DNA of 64,000 nucleotides from Acidobacteriota bacterium (GCA_016184105.1 JACPDI010000035.1:1-64000), one strand, 5' to 3'; shown: positions 45,352 to 54,598, numbered from the stretch's first letter. Program-made: numbers and translations. Notes: generated from the sequence alone by a model not told the origin.

Positions 45352-46500
45352 GTGCGGAGCGCTCGACCCGTGACGCTGCTCGTGGTGGCGGCGGCGCTCG
45401 TCGCGGCCGGACTGGTGCTGCCCGGCTACCAGCGTGGCGCCGCCTTCGTGCTCCGCGCCGCGGACATCCACGGCTGGGCCGAGCCGATCGCGGCCTTCGG
45501 CGAGCTCGCGTATCGCACGACGGCGGTCACGGTGCCGTCGCGGCACGGCCGGCTGGCCGCGCGCATCTACCGCCCGCAAGGGGCCGTGCGCCGCGGCGTC
45601 GTGCTCGTGCCAGGCGTGCACGCGGCCGGCATCGACGAGCCCCGGCTCGTGGCGTTCGCCGGGTATCTCGCCGCGCGCGGGCTCGCGATCGCCACGATCG
45701 AGCTGCCGGATCTCAAACACTACGCCATCACGCCGCGGACAACCAACATGATCGAGGACGCCGGCGTCTGGATGGCCGGCCGCCCCGAGCTCGCGCCCGA
45801 AGGACGCGTCGGCCTCATGGGCATCAGCTTCGCCGGCAGCCTGGCGGTCGTCGCCGCAGGGCGCCCGGCGCTGCGCGACAGGACCGCGTTCGCGTTTTCC
45901 TTCGGCGGGCACGGCGATCTGCCACGAACGTTGGAATATCTCTGCACGGGACGACAGCCGGACGGCCAGTACCGCGCGCCCCACGACTACGGCGTCGCCA
46001 TCATCCTGCTCGGCGTCGCCGATCGCGTCGTCCCTCCGGAACAGGTCGAGGCGCTGCGTCACGCCATCAACGTGTTTCTCGAAGCGTCGCACGTGGACAT
46101 GGTGGACAAGCGCCGCGCGCGCGCCATTTTCGAGGAAGCCAGGACCCTGGCCGCGCGGATGCCGGAGCCCGCGGGCACGTACATGCGCTACGTGAACGCG
46201 CGGGACGTCGGCAGGCTCGGGCCGGTTGTCCTGCCGCACGTCGCGGCGCTCGCCGGCGACGCCGCGCTGTCCGCGGAACGCTCCCCGGCGCCGCGCGCGC
46301 CCGTCTACCTTCTGCACGGGAGCGACGACAACGTCATCCCCGCGGTCGAGTCCACGCTGCTCGCGCGCCATCTCGCGCCTGCCACCGACGTGCGCCTGCT
46401 CCTGACGCCGCTCATCACCCACGCCGAGCTCGACCGCCCGGTCGACGTCGTCGAGATCGGGAAGCTGATATGGTTCTGGACGGCCGTGCTCGATGAATGA
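45352..46500 (+). CDS. Membrane-anchored α/β-hydrolase
   Basis: A 382-residue α/β-hydrolase-fold protein; GTG 45352 is preferred (VRSARPVTLLVVAAALVAAG gives a signal anchor), since GTG 45325 lies in the repeat. The nucleophile elbow is LMGISFAGS (Ser near 170), an acid site may lie in LLHGSDDNVIPAVES and the histidine in LITHAELDR. Substrate unknown. Its stop overlaps the pseudouridine synthase start by eight bases. Confidence 0.82.
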   Translation: MRSARPVTLLVVAAALVAAGLVLPGYQRGAAFVLRAADIHGWAEPIAAFGELAYRTTAVTVPSRHGRLAARIYRPQGAVRRGVVLVPGVHAAGIDEPRLVAFAGYLAARGLAIATIELPDLKHYAITPRTTNMIEDAGVWMAGRPELAPEGRVGLMGISFAGSLAVVAAGRPALRDRTAFAFSFGGHGDLPRTLEYLCTGRQPDGQYRAPHDYGVAIILLGVADRVVPPEQVEALRHAINVFLEASHVDMVDKRRARAIFEEARTLAARMPEPAGTYMRYVNARDVGRLGPVVLPHVAALAGDAALSAERSPAPRAPVYLLHGSDDNVIPAVESTLLARHLAPATDVRLLLTPLITHAELDRPVDVVEIGKLIWFWTAVLDE

Positions 46501-47290
46501 CCTGGACGAAATGACCACGAAGACCACCAGCACCACACAGAGGCTCACGGTGACAGCAGTCAGGCTTCAGAAGATTCTCTCGGAGGCGGGCGTCGCGTCG
46601 CGGCGCACTGCCGAAACGCTGATCCAGCAGGGACGCGTCTCCGTCAACGGGAAGGTCGTGGCGGAGCTGGGGTCGAAGGCGGACCCGGCCGAGGACGACA
46701 TCCGCGTCGACGGGCGCCGGATCCGCGCGGCGCAACGCAAGCGCTACCTTCTCCTGAACAAGCCGCGCGGGTACGTGACGACGAGGTCCGACCCCGCGAA
46801 GCGGCCGACCGTGATGGATCTGCTCAAGGGCGTGAAGGAGTACGTGTACCCGGTGGGCAGGCTCGATTACGACTCCGAGGGGCTGCTCCTGCTCACGAAC
46901 GACGGCGAGCTGGCGGCGCGATTGACGCATCCGCGGCACGAAGTGGAGCGGCTCTACGAAGCGCGCGTCCGCGGGATTCCCGATGCGCACGCGCTCGACC
47001 GTCTCGCCTCCGGCATCGTGATTGAACGGCGCAAGACCGCACCGGCCACCGTCAAGCTGGCGAAGAAGATCGACGCAGACAGCGGCCCTCAGGCCGTGGT
47101 GCTCATCGGCATCCACGAGGGACGCCACCGGCAGGTGCGCGAGATGTTCGACGCCGTCGGCCACCCGGTGATGCGCCTGAGGCGCGTGCGGATCGGACCT
47201 GTGCGCGACCCCCAGCTCAAGACCGGACATTACCGGGAGCTGAGTCCCGCGGAAGTGGCGAAGCTGAGGAAGGCCGCGGGGCTGCCGTGA
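46493..47290 (+). CDS. Pseudouridine synthase, RsuA/RluB family
   Basis: Converts uridine to pseudouridine in ribosomal RNA. An N-terminal S4 domain (VRLQKILSEAGVASRRTAETLIQQGRVSVNGK) precedes the catalytic domain with the aspartate in PVGRLDYDSEGLLLLTNDGELA; HEGRHRQVREMFDAVGHPVMRLRR follows. At 265 residues it resembles RluB. Starts at ATG 46493; later ATG codons (46511) are possible. Confidence 0.93.
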   Translation: MNDLDEMTTKTTSTTQRLTVTAVRLQKILSEAGVASRRTAETLIQQGRVSVNGKVVAELGSKADPAEDDIRVDGRRIRAAQRKRYLLLNKPRGYVTTRSDPAKRPTVMDLLKGVKEYVYPVGRLDYDSEGLLLLTNDGELAARLTHPRHEVERLYEARVRGIPDAHALDRLASGIVIERRKTAPATVKLAKKIDADSGPQAVVLIGIHEGRHRQVREMFDAVGHPVMRLRRVRIGPVRDPQLKTGHYRELSPAEVAKLRKAAGLP

Positions 47291-47294
47291 TATT

Positions 47295-47318
47295 GCTGCG
47301 GGGCGGACCCGCCGCAGC
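47295..47318. terminator. Hairpin between the convergent rluB-like and scpB genes
   Basis: GCTGCGG (47295-47301) and CCGCAGC (47312-47318) enclose a 10-base GC-rich loop directly after the synthase stop. No T-run. Confidence 0.4.
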
Positions 47319-47353
47319 CTGGGCGGAGGCGGGAAGGCTCGCGCCACACCTGC

Positions 47354-48022
47354 TCAGTGCACGGTCTCCGGCGTGTCATCCTTCGACTCGGAAGGTGGCT
47401 CCGCGCGTTCCGCGGATTCTGCAGGCGACGGCTCGGCGGGCTCGAACGGCAACGTCACGGTTGCCGCCCCGGGCGTCAGGCCGCTTGGCGGCTCGAAGCC
47501 GAGGAGGTCGGCCATGTCCTCGATCTTCGGCAGGTCGTTCAGATCTTTCAGCCCGAACCGGTCCAGGAACTCGCGCGTCGTCCCGTACATGAACGGCCGG
47601 CCGACGACCGGCTTGCGGCCGACGATCTTGATCAGCTTGCGATCGATCAGCGTGCCGACGACGCCCGAGGTGTTCACGCCGCGAATTTCGGCGATCTCCG
47701 GCGCGGTGACCGGCTGCTTGTAGGCAATCACCGCGAGCGTCTCCAGCGCTTGTACCGACAGCTTCAGCGTCGACTGGTGGTGGAACAGCCGGCGCACCCA
47801 CTCGTGCAGCTCCGGGCGCGTGACGATGCGGAAGCCGCCGGCCACTTCGACCATCTGCAGCCCGCCCGGGCGTTCGTAGTCCTTCTTCAGCTCCTCGAGC
47901 GCGGCATCGACGTCTTCCTTCGGCTCCCCTTCGAGGAGCTTGTACATGGACTTCGGCGTCAACGGCTCGGGCGAGGCGAAGATCAGCGCTTCGAGGACGG
48001 CTTTCAGCTCAGACATCGGCAA
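47354..48022 (-). CDS. scpB: Segregation and condensation protein B
   Basis: Kleisin-associated subunit of the SMC-ScpAB condensin, a pair of winged helices that binds ScpA. LKAVLEALIFASPEPLTPKSMYKLL begins the protein; LETLAVIAYKQPVTAPEIAEIRGVNTSGVVGTLI is characteristic. 222 residues, with an acidic serine/proline C-terminal tail. Follows scpA with 15 bases between. Confidence 0.95.
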   Translation of the reverse strand: MPMSELKAVLEALIFASPEPLTPKSMYKLLEGEPKEDVDAALEELKKDYERPGGLQMVEVAGGFRIVTRPELHEWVRRLFHHQSTLKLSVQALETLAVIAYKQPVTAPEIAEIRGVNTSGVVGTLIDRKLIKIVGRKPVVGRPFMYGTTREFLDRFGLKDLNDLPKIEDMADLLGFEPPSGLTPGAATVTLPFEPAEPSPAESAERAEPPSESKDDTPETVH

Positions 48023-48037
48023 TCTGGCGGCGATCGG

Positions 48038-48829
48038 TCACCGCTTGACCTCGGGATCGAGTATCGGATGCGGCGCATCGGCGGGGCGCGCGCGTTTGTA
48101 CACGCGAATCGGGCCGAAGGCGCCGGACTGGAACACGCGGATCAGTTTCAGCCGGATCATCTCCAGCAGCGCGAGAAACGTGACGATCAGCCCGGACCGG
48201 GTCTGCACGTCGGCGAACAGGTCCTCGAACCCGCACGCGTCGGTTTCCGACAACCGGCCGAGCAGCTGGTCGATCCGGACCTCGATCGGGATCTGTTCGG
48301 GCGGCAACGGGACCATCGCGCGCTGCTTCGCGCGCTCGAGCACGCCCCGGAACGCGGTGAGCAGGCTGAAGAGATCCACCTCCAGCTCCGGCTCCGGCGG
48401 ATTGTCGGTCAGGTCCTGCACCGCGCCGTCGGGGCGGCTCCACTGTGCACTGCGGATCGTCTCCCGCTCGTGCAGCAGTTCCGCCGCGGCCTTGAACTTC
48501 TGGTGCTCGAGCAGCCGGCGCACGAGCGCGTCGCGTGGATCCTCGAGCGGATCGTCCTGCGACGGATCCGGGCGCGGCAGCAGCATCCGCGATTTCACGT
48601 GGATCAGCGTCGCGGCCATCACCAGGAACTCCCCCGCCACGTCCAGGTTCAACTCCTCCATCAGCTCGAGGTACTCGAGGTACTGCTTCGTGACGAGCGC
48701 GATGGGGATGTCGTAGACGCTGACCTCGTGCTTCTTGATGAGGTGCAGCAGCAGATCGAGCGGCCCTTCGAAGATCTCGAGGCGCACGGGATACTGCTCG
48801 AGGACGGACTCGAATTCGGGCTGGTCCAT
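48038..48829 (-). CDS. scpA: Segregation and condensation protein A
   Basis: Kleisin subunit that closes the SMC ring and acts in chromosome compaction. RLEIFEGPLDLLLHLIKKHEVSVYDIPIALVTKQYLEYLELM and AGEFLVMAATLIHVKSRMLLPR are diagnostic, with a C-terminal winged helix (VTFLALLEMIRLKLIRVFQ). 263 residues. A heptad array separates it from trpS upstream. Confidence 0.95.
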   Translation of the reverse strand: MDQPEFESVLEQYPVRLEIFEGPLDLLLHLIKKHEVSVYDIPIALVTKQYLEYLELMEELNLDVAGEFLVMAATLIHVKSRMLLPRPDPSQDDPLEDPRDALVRRLLEHQKFKAAAELLHERETIRSAQWSRPDGAVQDLTDNPPEPELEVDLFSLLTAFRGVLERAKQRAMVPLPPEQIPIEVRIDQLLGRLSETDACGFEDLFADVQTRSGLIVTFLALLEMIRLKLIRVFQSGAFGPIRVYKRARPADAPHPILDPEVKR

Positions 48830-48835
48830 GTGAAT

Positions 48836-48904
48836 CCAGGCACGAGGCTCGAGGCACGAGGCTCAAGGAACCTCCTTGTGCCTTGTGCCCCATGACTCGT
48901 GCCT
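48836..48904. repeat. Heptad inverted array (GGCACGA / TTGTGCC)
   Basis: Third full copy of this family: GGCACGA, GGCTCGA, GGCACGA and GGCTCAA units, then CCTTGTGCCTTGTGCC and CTCGTGCCTA. It lies between two same-strand genes, trpS and scpA, and probably forms a hairpin in their message. Confidence 0.8.
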
Positions 48905-48906
48905 AT

Positions 48907-49899
48907 CTAGTATCGCAGCCGCACCGCTGCGCGGACGCGGTCCATCGTTTCCCGCGCCACCGCGCGAGCGCGGCGTGAGCCGTCCTGGATGATGTCGCGC
49001 AGCGCGTTCGGATCGCGCAGCACCTCCGCGCGCCGCTCGCGCATCGGCTCCAGCATCGCATTGATCGCCCTGGCGAGCTTCGTCTTGACTTCCACGTCGC
49101 CAACCTTGCCGGCGCGGTAGCGCGTCTTGAGGTCTTCCACCTCGGCGGCGTCCGGGTTGAAGGCGTCGTGGTAGACGAACACCGGATTGCCCTCGACGGT
49201 GCCGGGAATGTCGGCCCGGATCCGCTTCGGGTCGGTGTACATCTGCATGACCTTCTTGCGCACGGTCTCCGCGTCGTCCGAGAGGTTGATGGCGTTGCCG
49301 TAGCTCTTGCTCATCTTCCGGTTGTCGAGGCCCGGCAGCCGCGAGGTGGGCGTCAGCAGCGGCAGCGGCTCTTCGAACAACGGCCCGTAGAAGTTGTGGA
49401 AGCGCCGCACCACTTCGCGTGACAGCTCGAGGTGCGGCACCTGGTCGTCTCCAACCGGGACGTACTTCGCGTTGTACATCACGACGTCGGCGGTCTGCAG
49501 GAGCGGATACGCCAGGAACCCCACCGTGGACAGGTCCTTGTCGGCGAGCTGGTCGATCTGCTCCTTGTAGGTCGGCACCCGCTCCAGCCACGGGATGGGG
49601 ATCACCATCGACAGCAGCAGGAAGAGCTCGGCGTGCTCCGGCACCAGCGACTGCACGAAGACGACGCTTCGCGTCGGATCGATGCCGGCGGCAATCCAGT
49701 CCGCCACGTTGTCGAGCCCGTTGTCGACGATCTCGCGCGTGTCCGCATATTCACTCGTCAGCGCGTGCCAGTCGGCGACGAAGTAATAGCAGTCGTAACG
49801 GTCCTGCAGCGTCGCCCAATTTCGAAGCGCGCCGACGAGATGGCCGAGATGCAGGCGCCCGGTCGGGCGCATGCCGGAAACAACACGGGGTCTGCTCAC
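48907..49899 (-). CDS. trpS: Tryptophanyl-tRNA synthetase
   Basis: Charges tRNA-Trp. [17 protein letters not shown] carries the HIGH motif and [11 protein letters not shown] the KMSKS loop; 330 residues is normal for bacterial Trp[15 protein letters not shown]-type sequence ([18 protein letters not shown]) marks the tryptophan pocket. A promoter is visible upstream. Confidence 0.96.
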   Translation of the reverse strand: MSRPRVVSGMRPTGRLHLGHLVGALRNWATLQDRYDCYYFVADWHALTSEYADTREIVDNGLDNVADWIAAGIDPTRSVVFVQSLVPEHAELFLLLSMVIPIPWLERVPTYKEQIDQLADKDLSTVGFLAYPLLQTADVVMYNAKYVPVGDDQVPHLELSREVVRRFHNFYGPLFEEPLPLLTPTSRLPGLDNRKMSKSYGNAINLSDDAETVRKKVMQMYTDPKRIRADIPGTVEGNPVFVYHDAFNPDAAEVEDLKTRYRAGKVGDVEVKTKLARAINAMLEPMRERRAEVLRDPNALRDIIQDGSRRARAVARETMDRVRAAVRLRY

Positions 49900-49910
49900 G
49901 AGAGACGTTC

Positions 49911-49939
49911 AGGATACGGGAAAAGCCCCGGAGGCTCAA
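49911..49939 (-). promoter_or_regulatory. Possible promoter of trpS
   Basis: On the minus strand TTGAGC (49934-49939) and TATCCT (49911-49916) with a 17-base spacer, a moderate match to the housekeeping consensus, 12 bases before the start codon. Confidence 0.4.
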
Positions 49940-49968
49940 GAGTTTGAAGCAAGAAAGGCCGCGGTACC

Positions 49969-51918
49969 TCACGGATTGGCCGCGAAGTGGGCGAGCACCG
50001 CGTCGGCGACCTTCGGGCCCACGACGCGCACGAGCTCCTCGCGCGTGGCGCGCCGGACGCCCGCCAGGCTGCCGAAGTGGGTGAGCAGCGCGCGGCGGCG
50101 GCGCGGCCCGATGCCGGGGATATCGTCCAGCGCCGACCGCAGGTCCCGCATCGTCCGCGCCTTGCGGTGGAAGGTGACGGCGAACCGGTGCGCTTCGTCG
50201 CGAATACGCTGGATTAGGAGCAGGGCCGGGCTCTCCGCGGCCAGCGCGATCGGATCGGCGTGCTCGCGGGTGTAGAGCAGCTCCTCCTTCTTGGCGATGC
50301 CGACCGCCACGAGATTGGCCAGCCCCAGCTGCTGCAACGCGTCGTACGCGGCGTTGAGCTGTCCCTTGCCACCGTCGATGAGCACCAGGTCCGGAAACGG
50401 CCCGCCGTGTTCGAGGAGCTTCCGATAGCGGCGCAGGACGACTTCGTTCATGGCGGCGAAATCGTCTTGCCAGGCGACCGGGACCGGAGGCCGGAGGCCA
50501 CCAGGTACCGCTGCGCGCTCGGGGGTCGCCTCCGGTGCCTGGCCTCCGCTGCCTGGCCTCTGGCCTCTGGCACCCGGCCTCCGGCCTCTGATCCTGAACT
50601 TCCTGTACTCCCCCCGCTTCATCCGGCCGTCCTCGCAGACGACCAGCGACGCGACCGTTTCGGCCCCCTGGATCGTCGAGATGTCGAAGCACTCGATTCG
50701 CCGCGGCAGGGCGGGGAGGTTGAGCACCAGGCGCAGCGTTTCGAGCGCGTCGTAGTTGGCGGCGACGTTCTCGTTGAAGCGCGCGTTGTAGGCGACCGCC
50801 GCGTTGCGCGTTGCCAGCTCGAGGAGGCCGCGCTTTTCGCCGCGGCGCGGCACGACGAGCTTGACCTTGCGTTCGGCGCGGGCGGACAGCCACGACTCGA
50901 GCGCCTCGCGGTCCGCGTCCGGCAGGTCGAGCGGCACGTGGATCTCCGGCGGCGGCTCGCGATGTTCGTAGAACTGCTGGATGGCCGCCTCGAGGATCTC
51001 AGCCTCAGCCTCAGCCTCAGCCTCAGCCTCAGCCTCCGCCTCCGCCTCCGTGGCGCCCTCCGCGAACAGCTCGATGCGCTCGATCACGCGGCCGTCGCGC
51101 ATCTGGAAGACCTGGACCGAGGCGCCGGCGGGACCCGCCTTCAGGCCGAACGCGTCGCGGTCGCCGAGCGCCGGCGTCGACATCTTCTGCTGCCGTGTGG
51201 CGACGGTTTCAATCGTCCTGATCGCGTCGCGCAGCTGCGCCGCCTGCTCGTATCGCTCCCCGGCGGCCGCGTCCGCCATGCGGCGCCGCAGGTCCTCGAG
51301 GAGTTCCTCGTTGCGCCCCTCGAGGAACAGCTGCGTATCGGCGACCGCCGCGCGGTACTGCGCCTCCGAGCAGATCTCCGCCACGCACGGCGCGATGCAG
51401 CGCCTGATGTCGTATTCGAGGCACGGCCGCCCGCGGCGGCCGGTGATCTCCTCGTTGCAGGAGCGGATGCCGAACAGCCGGTGCGTCAGCGCCATCGTCC
51501 GCCGCCCGAGCCAGGCCGGCATGAAGGGCCCCACGTACACGTCGCCGTCGCGCTCGACGCGGCGCGCGACCAGCACCCTGGGGAACCGTTCGCTGGTGGT
51601 CAGCTGCAGGTACGGGTAGTTCTTGTCGTCGCGCAGCAGGATGTTGTAGCGCGGCTGCCGCTGCTTAATGAGGTGGTTTTCGAGCGCGAGCGCCTCGACG
51701 ACCGAATCGGTGACAATGGTCTCGAGCCGCTCCGCCTCGCCGAGCAGCGCGTCGTGGCGGGGGCTCGTGCCCCAGGCGTTCAGGTAGCTGCGCACCCGGT
51801 CCCTGAGCACGCGGGCTTTCCCCACGTACAGCGTCTCCCCGGTGGCGTTGTAATAGAGATACACGCCGGGCTGTTCCGGGAGGCGGGCGATCTGGCTCTT
51901 GAGGTCCCTGATGGGCAT
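49969..51918 (-). CDS. uvrC: Excinuclease ABC subunit C, with repeat insert
   Basis: Dual-incision nuclease of nucleotide excision repair, acting with UvrA and UvrB. The GIY-YIG domain (PGVYLYYNATGETLYVGKA) is followed by the cysteine-rich stretch, a UVR motif (about residues 205-240), the RNase H-like nuclease (LVLIDGGKGQLNAA) and a tandem helix-hairpin-helix (DIPGIGPRRRRALLTHFGS). Two oddities occur. A run of AE dipeptides (about 295-310) comes from a hexanucleotide repeat. About 35 extra residues (starting [12 protein letters not shown]) between FRI and DDFAAM are encoded by a heptad array. Both leave the frame open, so the gene is probably functional. Confidence 0.95.
   Translation of the reverse strand: MPIRDLKSQIARLPEQPGVYLYYNATGETLYVGKARVLRDRVRSYLNAWGTSPRHDALLGEAERLETIVTDSVVEALALENHLIKQRQPRYNILLRDDKNYPYLQLTTSERFPRVLVARRVERDGDVYVGPFMPAWLGRRTMALTHRLFGIRSCNEEITGRRGRPCLEYDIRRCIAPCVAEICSEAQYRAAVADTQLFLEGRNEELLEDLRRRMADAAAGERYEQAAQLRDAIRTIETVATRQQKMSTPALGDRDAFGLKAGPAGASVQVFQMRDGRVIERIELFAEGATEAEAEAEAEAEAEAEAEILEAAIQQFYEHREPPPEIHVPLDLPDADREALESWLSARAERKVKLVVPRRGEKRGLLELATRNAAVAYNARFNENVAANYDALETLRLVLNLPALPRRIECFDISTIQGAETVASLVVCEDGRMKRGEYRKFRIRGRRPGARGQRPGSGGQAPEATPERAAVPGGLRPPVPVAWQDDFAAMNEVVLRRYRKLLEHGGPFPDLVLIDGGKGQLNAAYDALQQLGLANLVAVGIAKKEELLYTREHADPIALAAESPALLLIQRIRDEAHRFAVTFHRKARTMRDLRSALDDIPGIGPRRRRALLTHFGSLAGVRRATREELVRVVGPKVADAVLAHFAANP
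50484..50592. repeat. Heptad array inserted in frame in uvrC
   Basis: Left: CCGGAGG words and CCACCAG; right: nine consecutive 7-base words of the GGCCTCT / GGCCTCC / GGTGCCT kind. The same words make the array at 29511-29571. It sits where normal UvrC sequences join FRI(K) directly to the DDFAAM segment. Confidence 0.8.
51001..51048. repeat. Hexanucleotide microsatellite in uvrC
   Basis: Six perfect AGCCTC units followed by two CGCCTC units, encoding alternating Glu-Ala on the minus strand. Since the unit is two codons, copy-number change would alter length but not frame. Confidence 0.85.
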
Positions 51919-51977
51919 GCGTTACTGTTACTACGTTGATTCTGCGCGTTTTTCGAACCTTTCATTATAGCAACTGA

Positions 51978-52577
51978 ATGACCGTCACCGGCTTCATCGG
52001 CACCGTCTGCATGTTCCCGCTGCGCCTCATCATTGCCGCGGCGGTGGCCCTGCGCATCCACCCGAACGTGCTCACCTTCGTGGGGGTCCTCATCAACGTG
52101 GCGGCGGCGACCGCGCTCGGCGTCGGCCGGTTCACGCTGGCGGGCGTCATCATGATCGTCGCCAACATCTTCGACTTCATCGACGGCAACGTCGCGCGGG
52201 AGACGAAGCTGGTGAGCAAGTTCGGCGGCTTCTGGGACTCGGTCATCGACCGCTTCTCGGACATCGCGCTGTTCATCGGGCTCATCTACCTCTACTCGGA
52301 GCTGCGGCGGACCGATTACGTGATGATCACGGCGCTGGCGATGCTGTTCTCCATCATGACGAGCTACGCGCGCGCGCGCGCCGAGTCGCTGATCCCGCGC
52401 TGCAAGGTGGGCTTCATGGAGCGTCCGGAGCGGATCGTGCTGTTCATGATCGGCGCGTTCACCAACCGCATGGCGGCCGTGATGTGGGTCATCCTCGTGC
52501 TGTCGATCGTCACCGTGGCCGACCGGATCTTCTACACGTGGCGCGAGCTGCGCGCGGCCGAACGGGTGACGGTATGA
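51978..52577 (+). CDS. CDP-alcohol phosphatidyltransferase
   Basis: Membrane enzyme of phospholipid synthesis that joins a CDP-diacylglycerol with an alcohol such as glycerol phosphate or inositol phosphate. The family motif D-x2-D-G-x2-A-R-x8/9-G-x3-D-x3-D is visible in FDFIDGNVARETKLVSKFGG and FWDSVIDRFSD. Five to six hydrophobic segments in 199 residues. The exact head group cannot be predicted. Overlaps the next small gene as ATGA. Confidence 0.88.
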   Translation: MTVTGFIGTVCMFPLRLIIAAAVALRIHPNVLTFVGVLINVAAATALGVGRFTLAGVIMIVANIFDFIDGNVARETKLVSKFGGFWDSVIDRFSDIALFIGLIYLYSELRRTDYVMITALAMLFSIMTSYARARAESLIPRCKVGFMERPERIVLFMIGAFTNRMAAVMWVILVLSIVTVADRIFYTWRELRAAERVTV

Positions 52578-52777
52578 CGGTCAAACGGACGCTGTCGCTC
52601 CCCGCGGTGATCGTCTGGAATGCGCTCTTCTGGACCTACGAGCGCGCCACCTGGCAGTACGACCTGATGGTGATCGCCATCCTCGCCTTCATCTGGCTGA
52701 CGCCCCCGTCATGGCTGCAGGACCCCACCTCGAGCGGGCCGGGGCTGCTGCAGTGGGTGCTTCAGTACTTTCGATAG
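52574..52777 (+). CDS. Small membrane protein
   Basis: A 67-residue hypothetical protein starting at ATG 52574, four bases inside the preceding gene (ATGA). Two hydrophobic stretches (SLPAVIVWNALFW, DLMVIAILAFIWLT) suggest membrane insertion. Coupling to the phosphatidyltransferase points to a partner role, but no family is recognised. Confidence 0.6.
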   Translation: MTVKRTLSLPAVIVWNALFWTYERATWQYDLMVIAILAFIWLTPPSWLQDPTSSGPGLLQWVLQYFR

Positions 52778-52803
52778 ACGAAGGCTCGCACGAGGGTTCG
52801 TGC

Positions 52804-53361
52804 CTACACATCCTCCCGCTCGTCGTGCCCGCCCAGGTCGAGCGTTTGTCCCGCGAAGTGGATGTCGTGCGCGGCGATGTGATCGCGCAGGATCCGGCGC
52901 GCCTCGCCGTAGAGGTTGAGCGGCACCTCGAGGCGCCGCGCGAGGCGGCGCGCGCGCGAAATGACGACGAGCGTGATCGTCTCGTTCTCGCGCCACGTCA
53001 GCCCGCCAATCTCCGCGTAGCGCATGAAGCCGGTGTCCGACCAGATGCCGTCCTGGTAGAACCCGCGGCCGATCCGCCAGCTGAGCGGCGCCGCGTAGCC
53101 GTAGTAGACGAGCATCATGCTCTCGCCGAAGGCGTTCGACGGCGGTTGCCGCTGGATCACGAGCTTGACGATGATGAGGAGGCCGAGCGCGCCGGCCAGC
53201 GCGGCGAAGAAATGCGAATAGGCGGGACGCCCCGCCGGCCAGGTGAGCACGGCCGAGGAGCGGAGGCGCAGGAAGCGCAGGAACTGCAGGAGCAGCCGCG
53301 CGTTTGCCACGGAAAACCCCACGCCGAGCACGAACAGCACCCGCGGCAGCAGCGCTTCCAT
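52804..53361 (-). CDS. DUF5673-like membrane protein
   Basis: A 185-residue protein with two to three N-terminal hydrophobic segments (VLFVLGVGFSVANARLLLQFL, AALAGALGLLIIVKLVI) and a soluble end. The latter contains GFYQDGIWSDTGFMRYAEIGGLTWRENETITLVVI, close to the DUF5673 pattern. Function unknown. Between it and tdk lies the 87-base palindrome. Confidence 0.65.
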   Translation of the reverse strand: MEALLPRVLFVLGVGFSVANARLLLQFLRFLRLRSSAVLTWPAGRPAYSHFFAALAGALGLLIIVKLVIQRQPPSNAFGESMMLVYYGYAAPLSWRIGRGFYQDGIWSDTGFMRYAEIGGLTWRENETITLVVISRARRLARRLEVPLNLYGEARRILRDHIAAHDIHFAGQTLDLGGHDEREDV

Positions 53362-53373
53362 GCGACCATTCTA

Positions 53374-53460
53374 GGGGTCAGATCCCGAATTCTCACTTTT
53401 TTCTAGGGCTGACCCTTAGGGTCAGCCCTAGAAAAAAGTGAGAATTCGGGATCTGACCCC
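53374..53460. repeat. Perfect 87-base inverted repeat
   Basis: Two 42-base arms match without a mismatch around a TTA centre. The outer end reads GGGGTCAGATCCCGAATTCT and the arm includes TCACTTTTTTCTAGGGC. It starts 12 bases upstream of the DUF5673-like gene and ends two bases after the stop of tdk. It would form a long hairpin in RNA and probably belongs to a mobile palindromic family such as REP/RAYT-mobilised elements. Confidence 0.9.
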
Positions 53461-53462
53461 CT

Positions 53463-54038
53463 CTACTGCCCCAGTCTGGGGTCGAAGCACCGGCGGCACC
53501 GCGCCTCGTAGGCGCCGTGCGCGCCGACCAGCACCCGCTCCCGGCTCGCGACCAGCCGCTGCGTGTGGTTCGCGGGCGCGCCACACACCATGCAGATCGC
53601 GAGCGTCTTGGTGATGTATTCCGCGATCGCCAGCAGCTGCGGCATCGGCTCGAACGGCTTCCCCAGGTAGTCCTGGTCGAGGCCGGCGACAATCACCCGC
53701 TTGCCCTGGTCCGCAAGCGAGTTGCAGATCATCGGCAGCTCGGCGTCGAAGAACTGCCCCTCGTCGATCCCGACCACTTCCGTGTCGGGATGGACCTTGT
53801 CGAGCAGCTCCCGCGAGCTGGCGACGTTCTCCGACGGGATGCGCATCTCGCTGTGCGACGTGATGTGGTCGTCGCCGTAGCGGTTGTCGATGGCGGGCTT
53901 GAAGATCTGCACCTTCTGCCGCGCGATCTGCGCGCGGCGCAGCCGGCGGATGAGCTCCTCGCTCTTGCCGCTGAACATGCTGCCGGTGACGACCTCGATC
54001 CACCCGCCGGTGGAACGCGGCTGAACGACTTCGGTCAT
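53463..54038 (-). CDS. tdk: Thymidine kinase
   Basis: Salvage kinase that phosphorylates thymidine. The P-loop is [28 protein letters not shown] and the lasso region with [14 protein letters not shown] and CRRC zinc cysteines mark the type II (TK1-like) family. 191 residues. ATG 54036-54038 overlaps the stop of efp (ATGA). Confidence 0.95.
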   Translation of the reverse strand: MTEVVQPRSTGGWIEVVTGSMFSGKSEELIRRLRRAQIARQKVQIFKPAIDNRYGDDHITSHSEMRIPSENVASSRELLDKVHPDTEVVGIDEGQFFDAELPMICNSLADQGKRVIVAGLDQDYLGKPFEPMPQLLAIAEYITKTLAICMVCGAPANHTQRLVASRERVLVGAHGAYEARCRRCFDPRLGQ

Positions 54039-54598
54039 ACGCGCGACTGGTACTCGCCAGACTCGGTGTTGACGCGGATCATGTCTCCCTCGTTGACGAA
54101 CGGCGGGACCTGCACGACGAGCCCCGTCTCGGTGCGCGCCGGCTTGAGCTGCGCGCTGGCCGTCGCCCCCTTGATCGCCGGCGTCGTCTCCAGCACCTTC
54201 AGATCGACCGTCTGCGGCAGCTCGATGCCCACCGGCTCGCTCCCGTAGAACTCCACCGCGATCACCATCTCCGGGATCAGGTAATTCACCGAGTCGCCGA
54301 GCGTCTCTTCATTGATGTGGATCTGCTCGTACGAGTCCGTGTCCATGAAATGGAACGAGTCGCCGTCGCGATACATGTACTGCATCTGGCGCTCGTCGAG
54401 CGTGGCGCGTTCCACGTCCTGCTCGGCCCTGAACTTGTGGTCCGACAACGTCGTCGTGCGGATATTGCGCATGCGGGCCTGGACGAAACCGCGCTTGTTG
54501 CCCGGCGTCATGTGCTGAAGATCCATGATCCGGAACAGGTCGCTGCCCATCTTGATGAGCATGCCCCGCCGGAGCCGTGTGGCCTGTACTGAACTCAT
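54035..54598 (-). CDS. efp: Elongation factor P
   Basis: Relieves ribosome stalling at polyproline sequences. The start ATG 54596-54598 ([15 protein letters not shown]) gives 187 residues with the KOW/OB three-domain layout. The loop that is modified in other bacteria reads [14 protein letters not shown] with lysine at its tip. [24 protein letters not shown] is the usual C-terminal end. No modification enzyme is visible in the window. Confidence 0.94.
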   Translation of the reverse strand: MSSVQATRLRRGMLIKMGSDLFRIMDLQHMTPGNKRGFVQARMRNIRTTTLSDHKFRAEQDVERATLDERQMQYMYRDGDSFHFMDTDSYEQIHINEETLGDSVNYLIPEMVIAVEFYGSEPVGIELPQTVDLKVLETTPAIKGATASAQLKPARTETGLVVQVPPFVNEGDMIRVNTESGEYQSRV

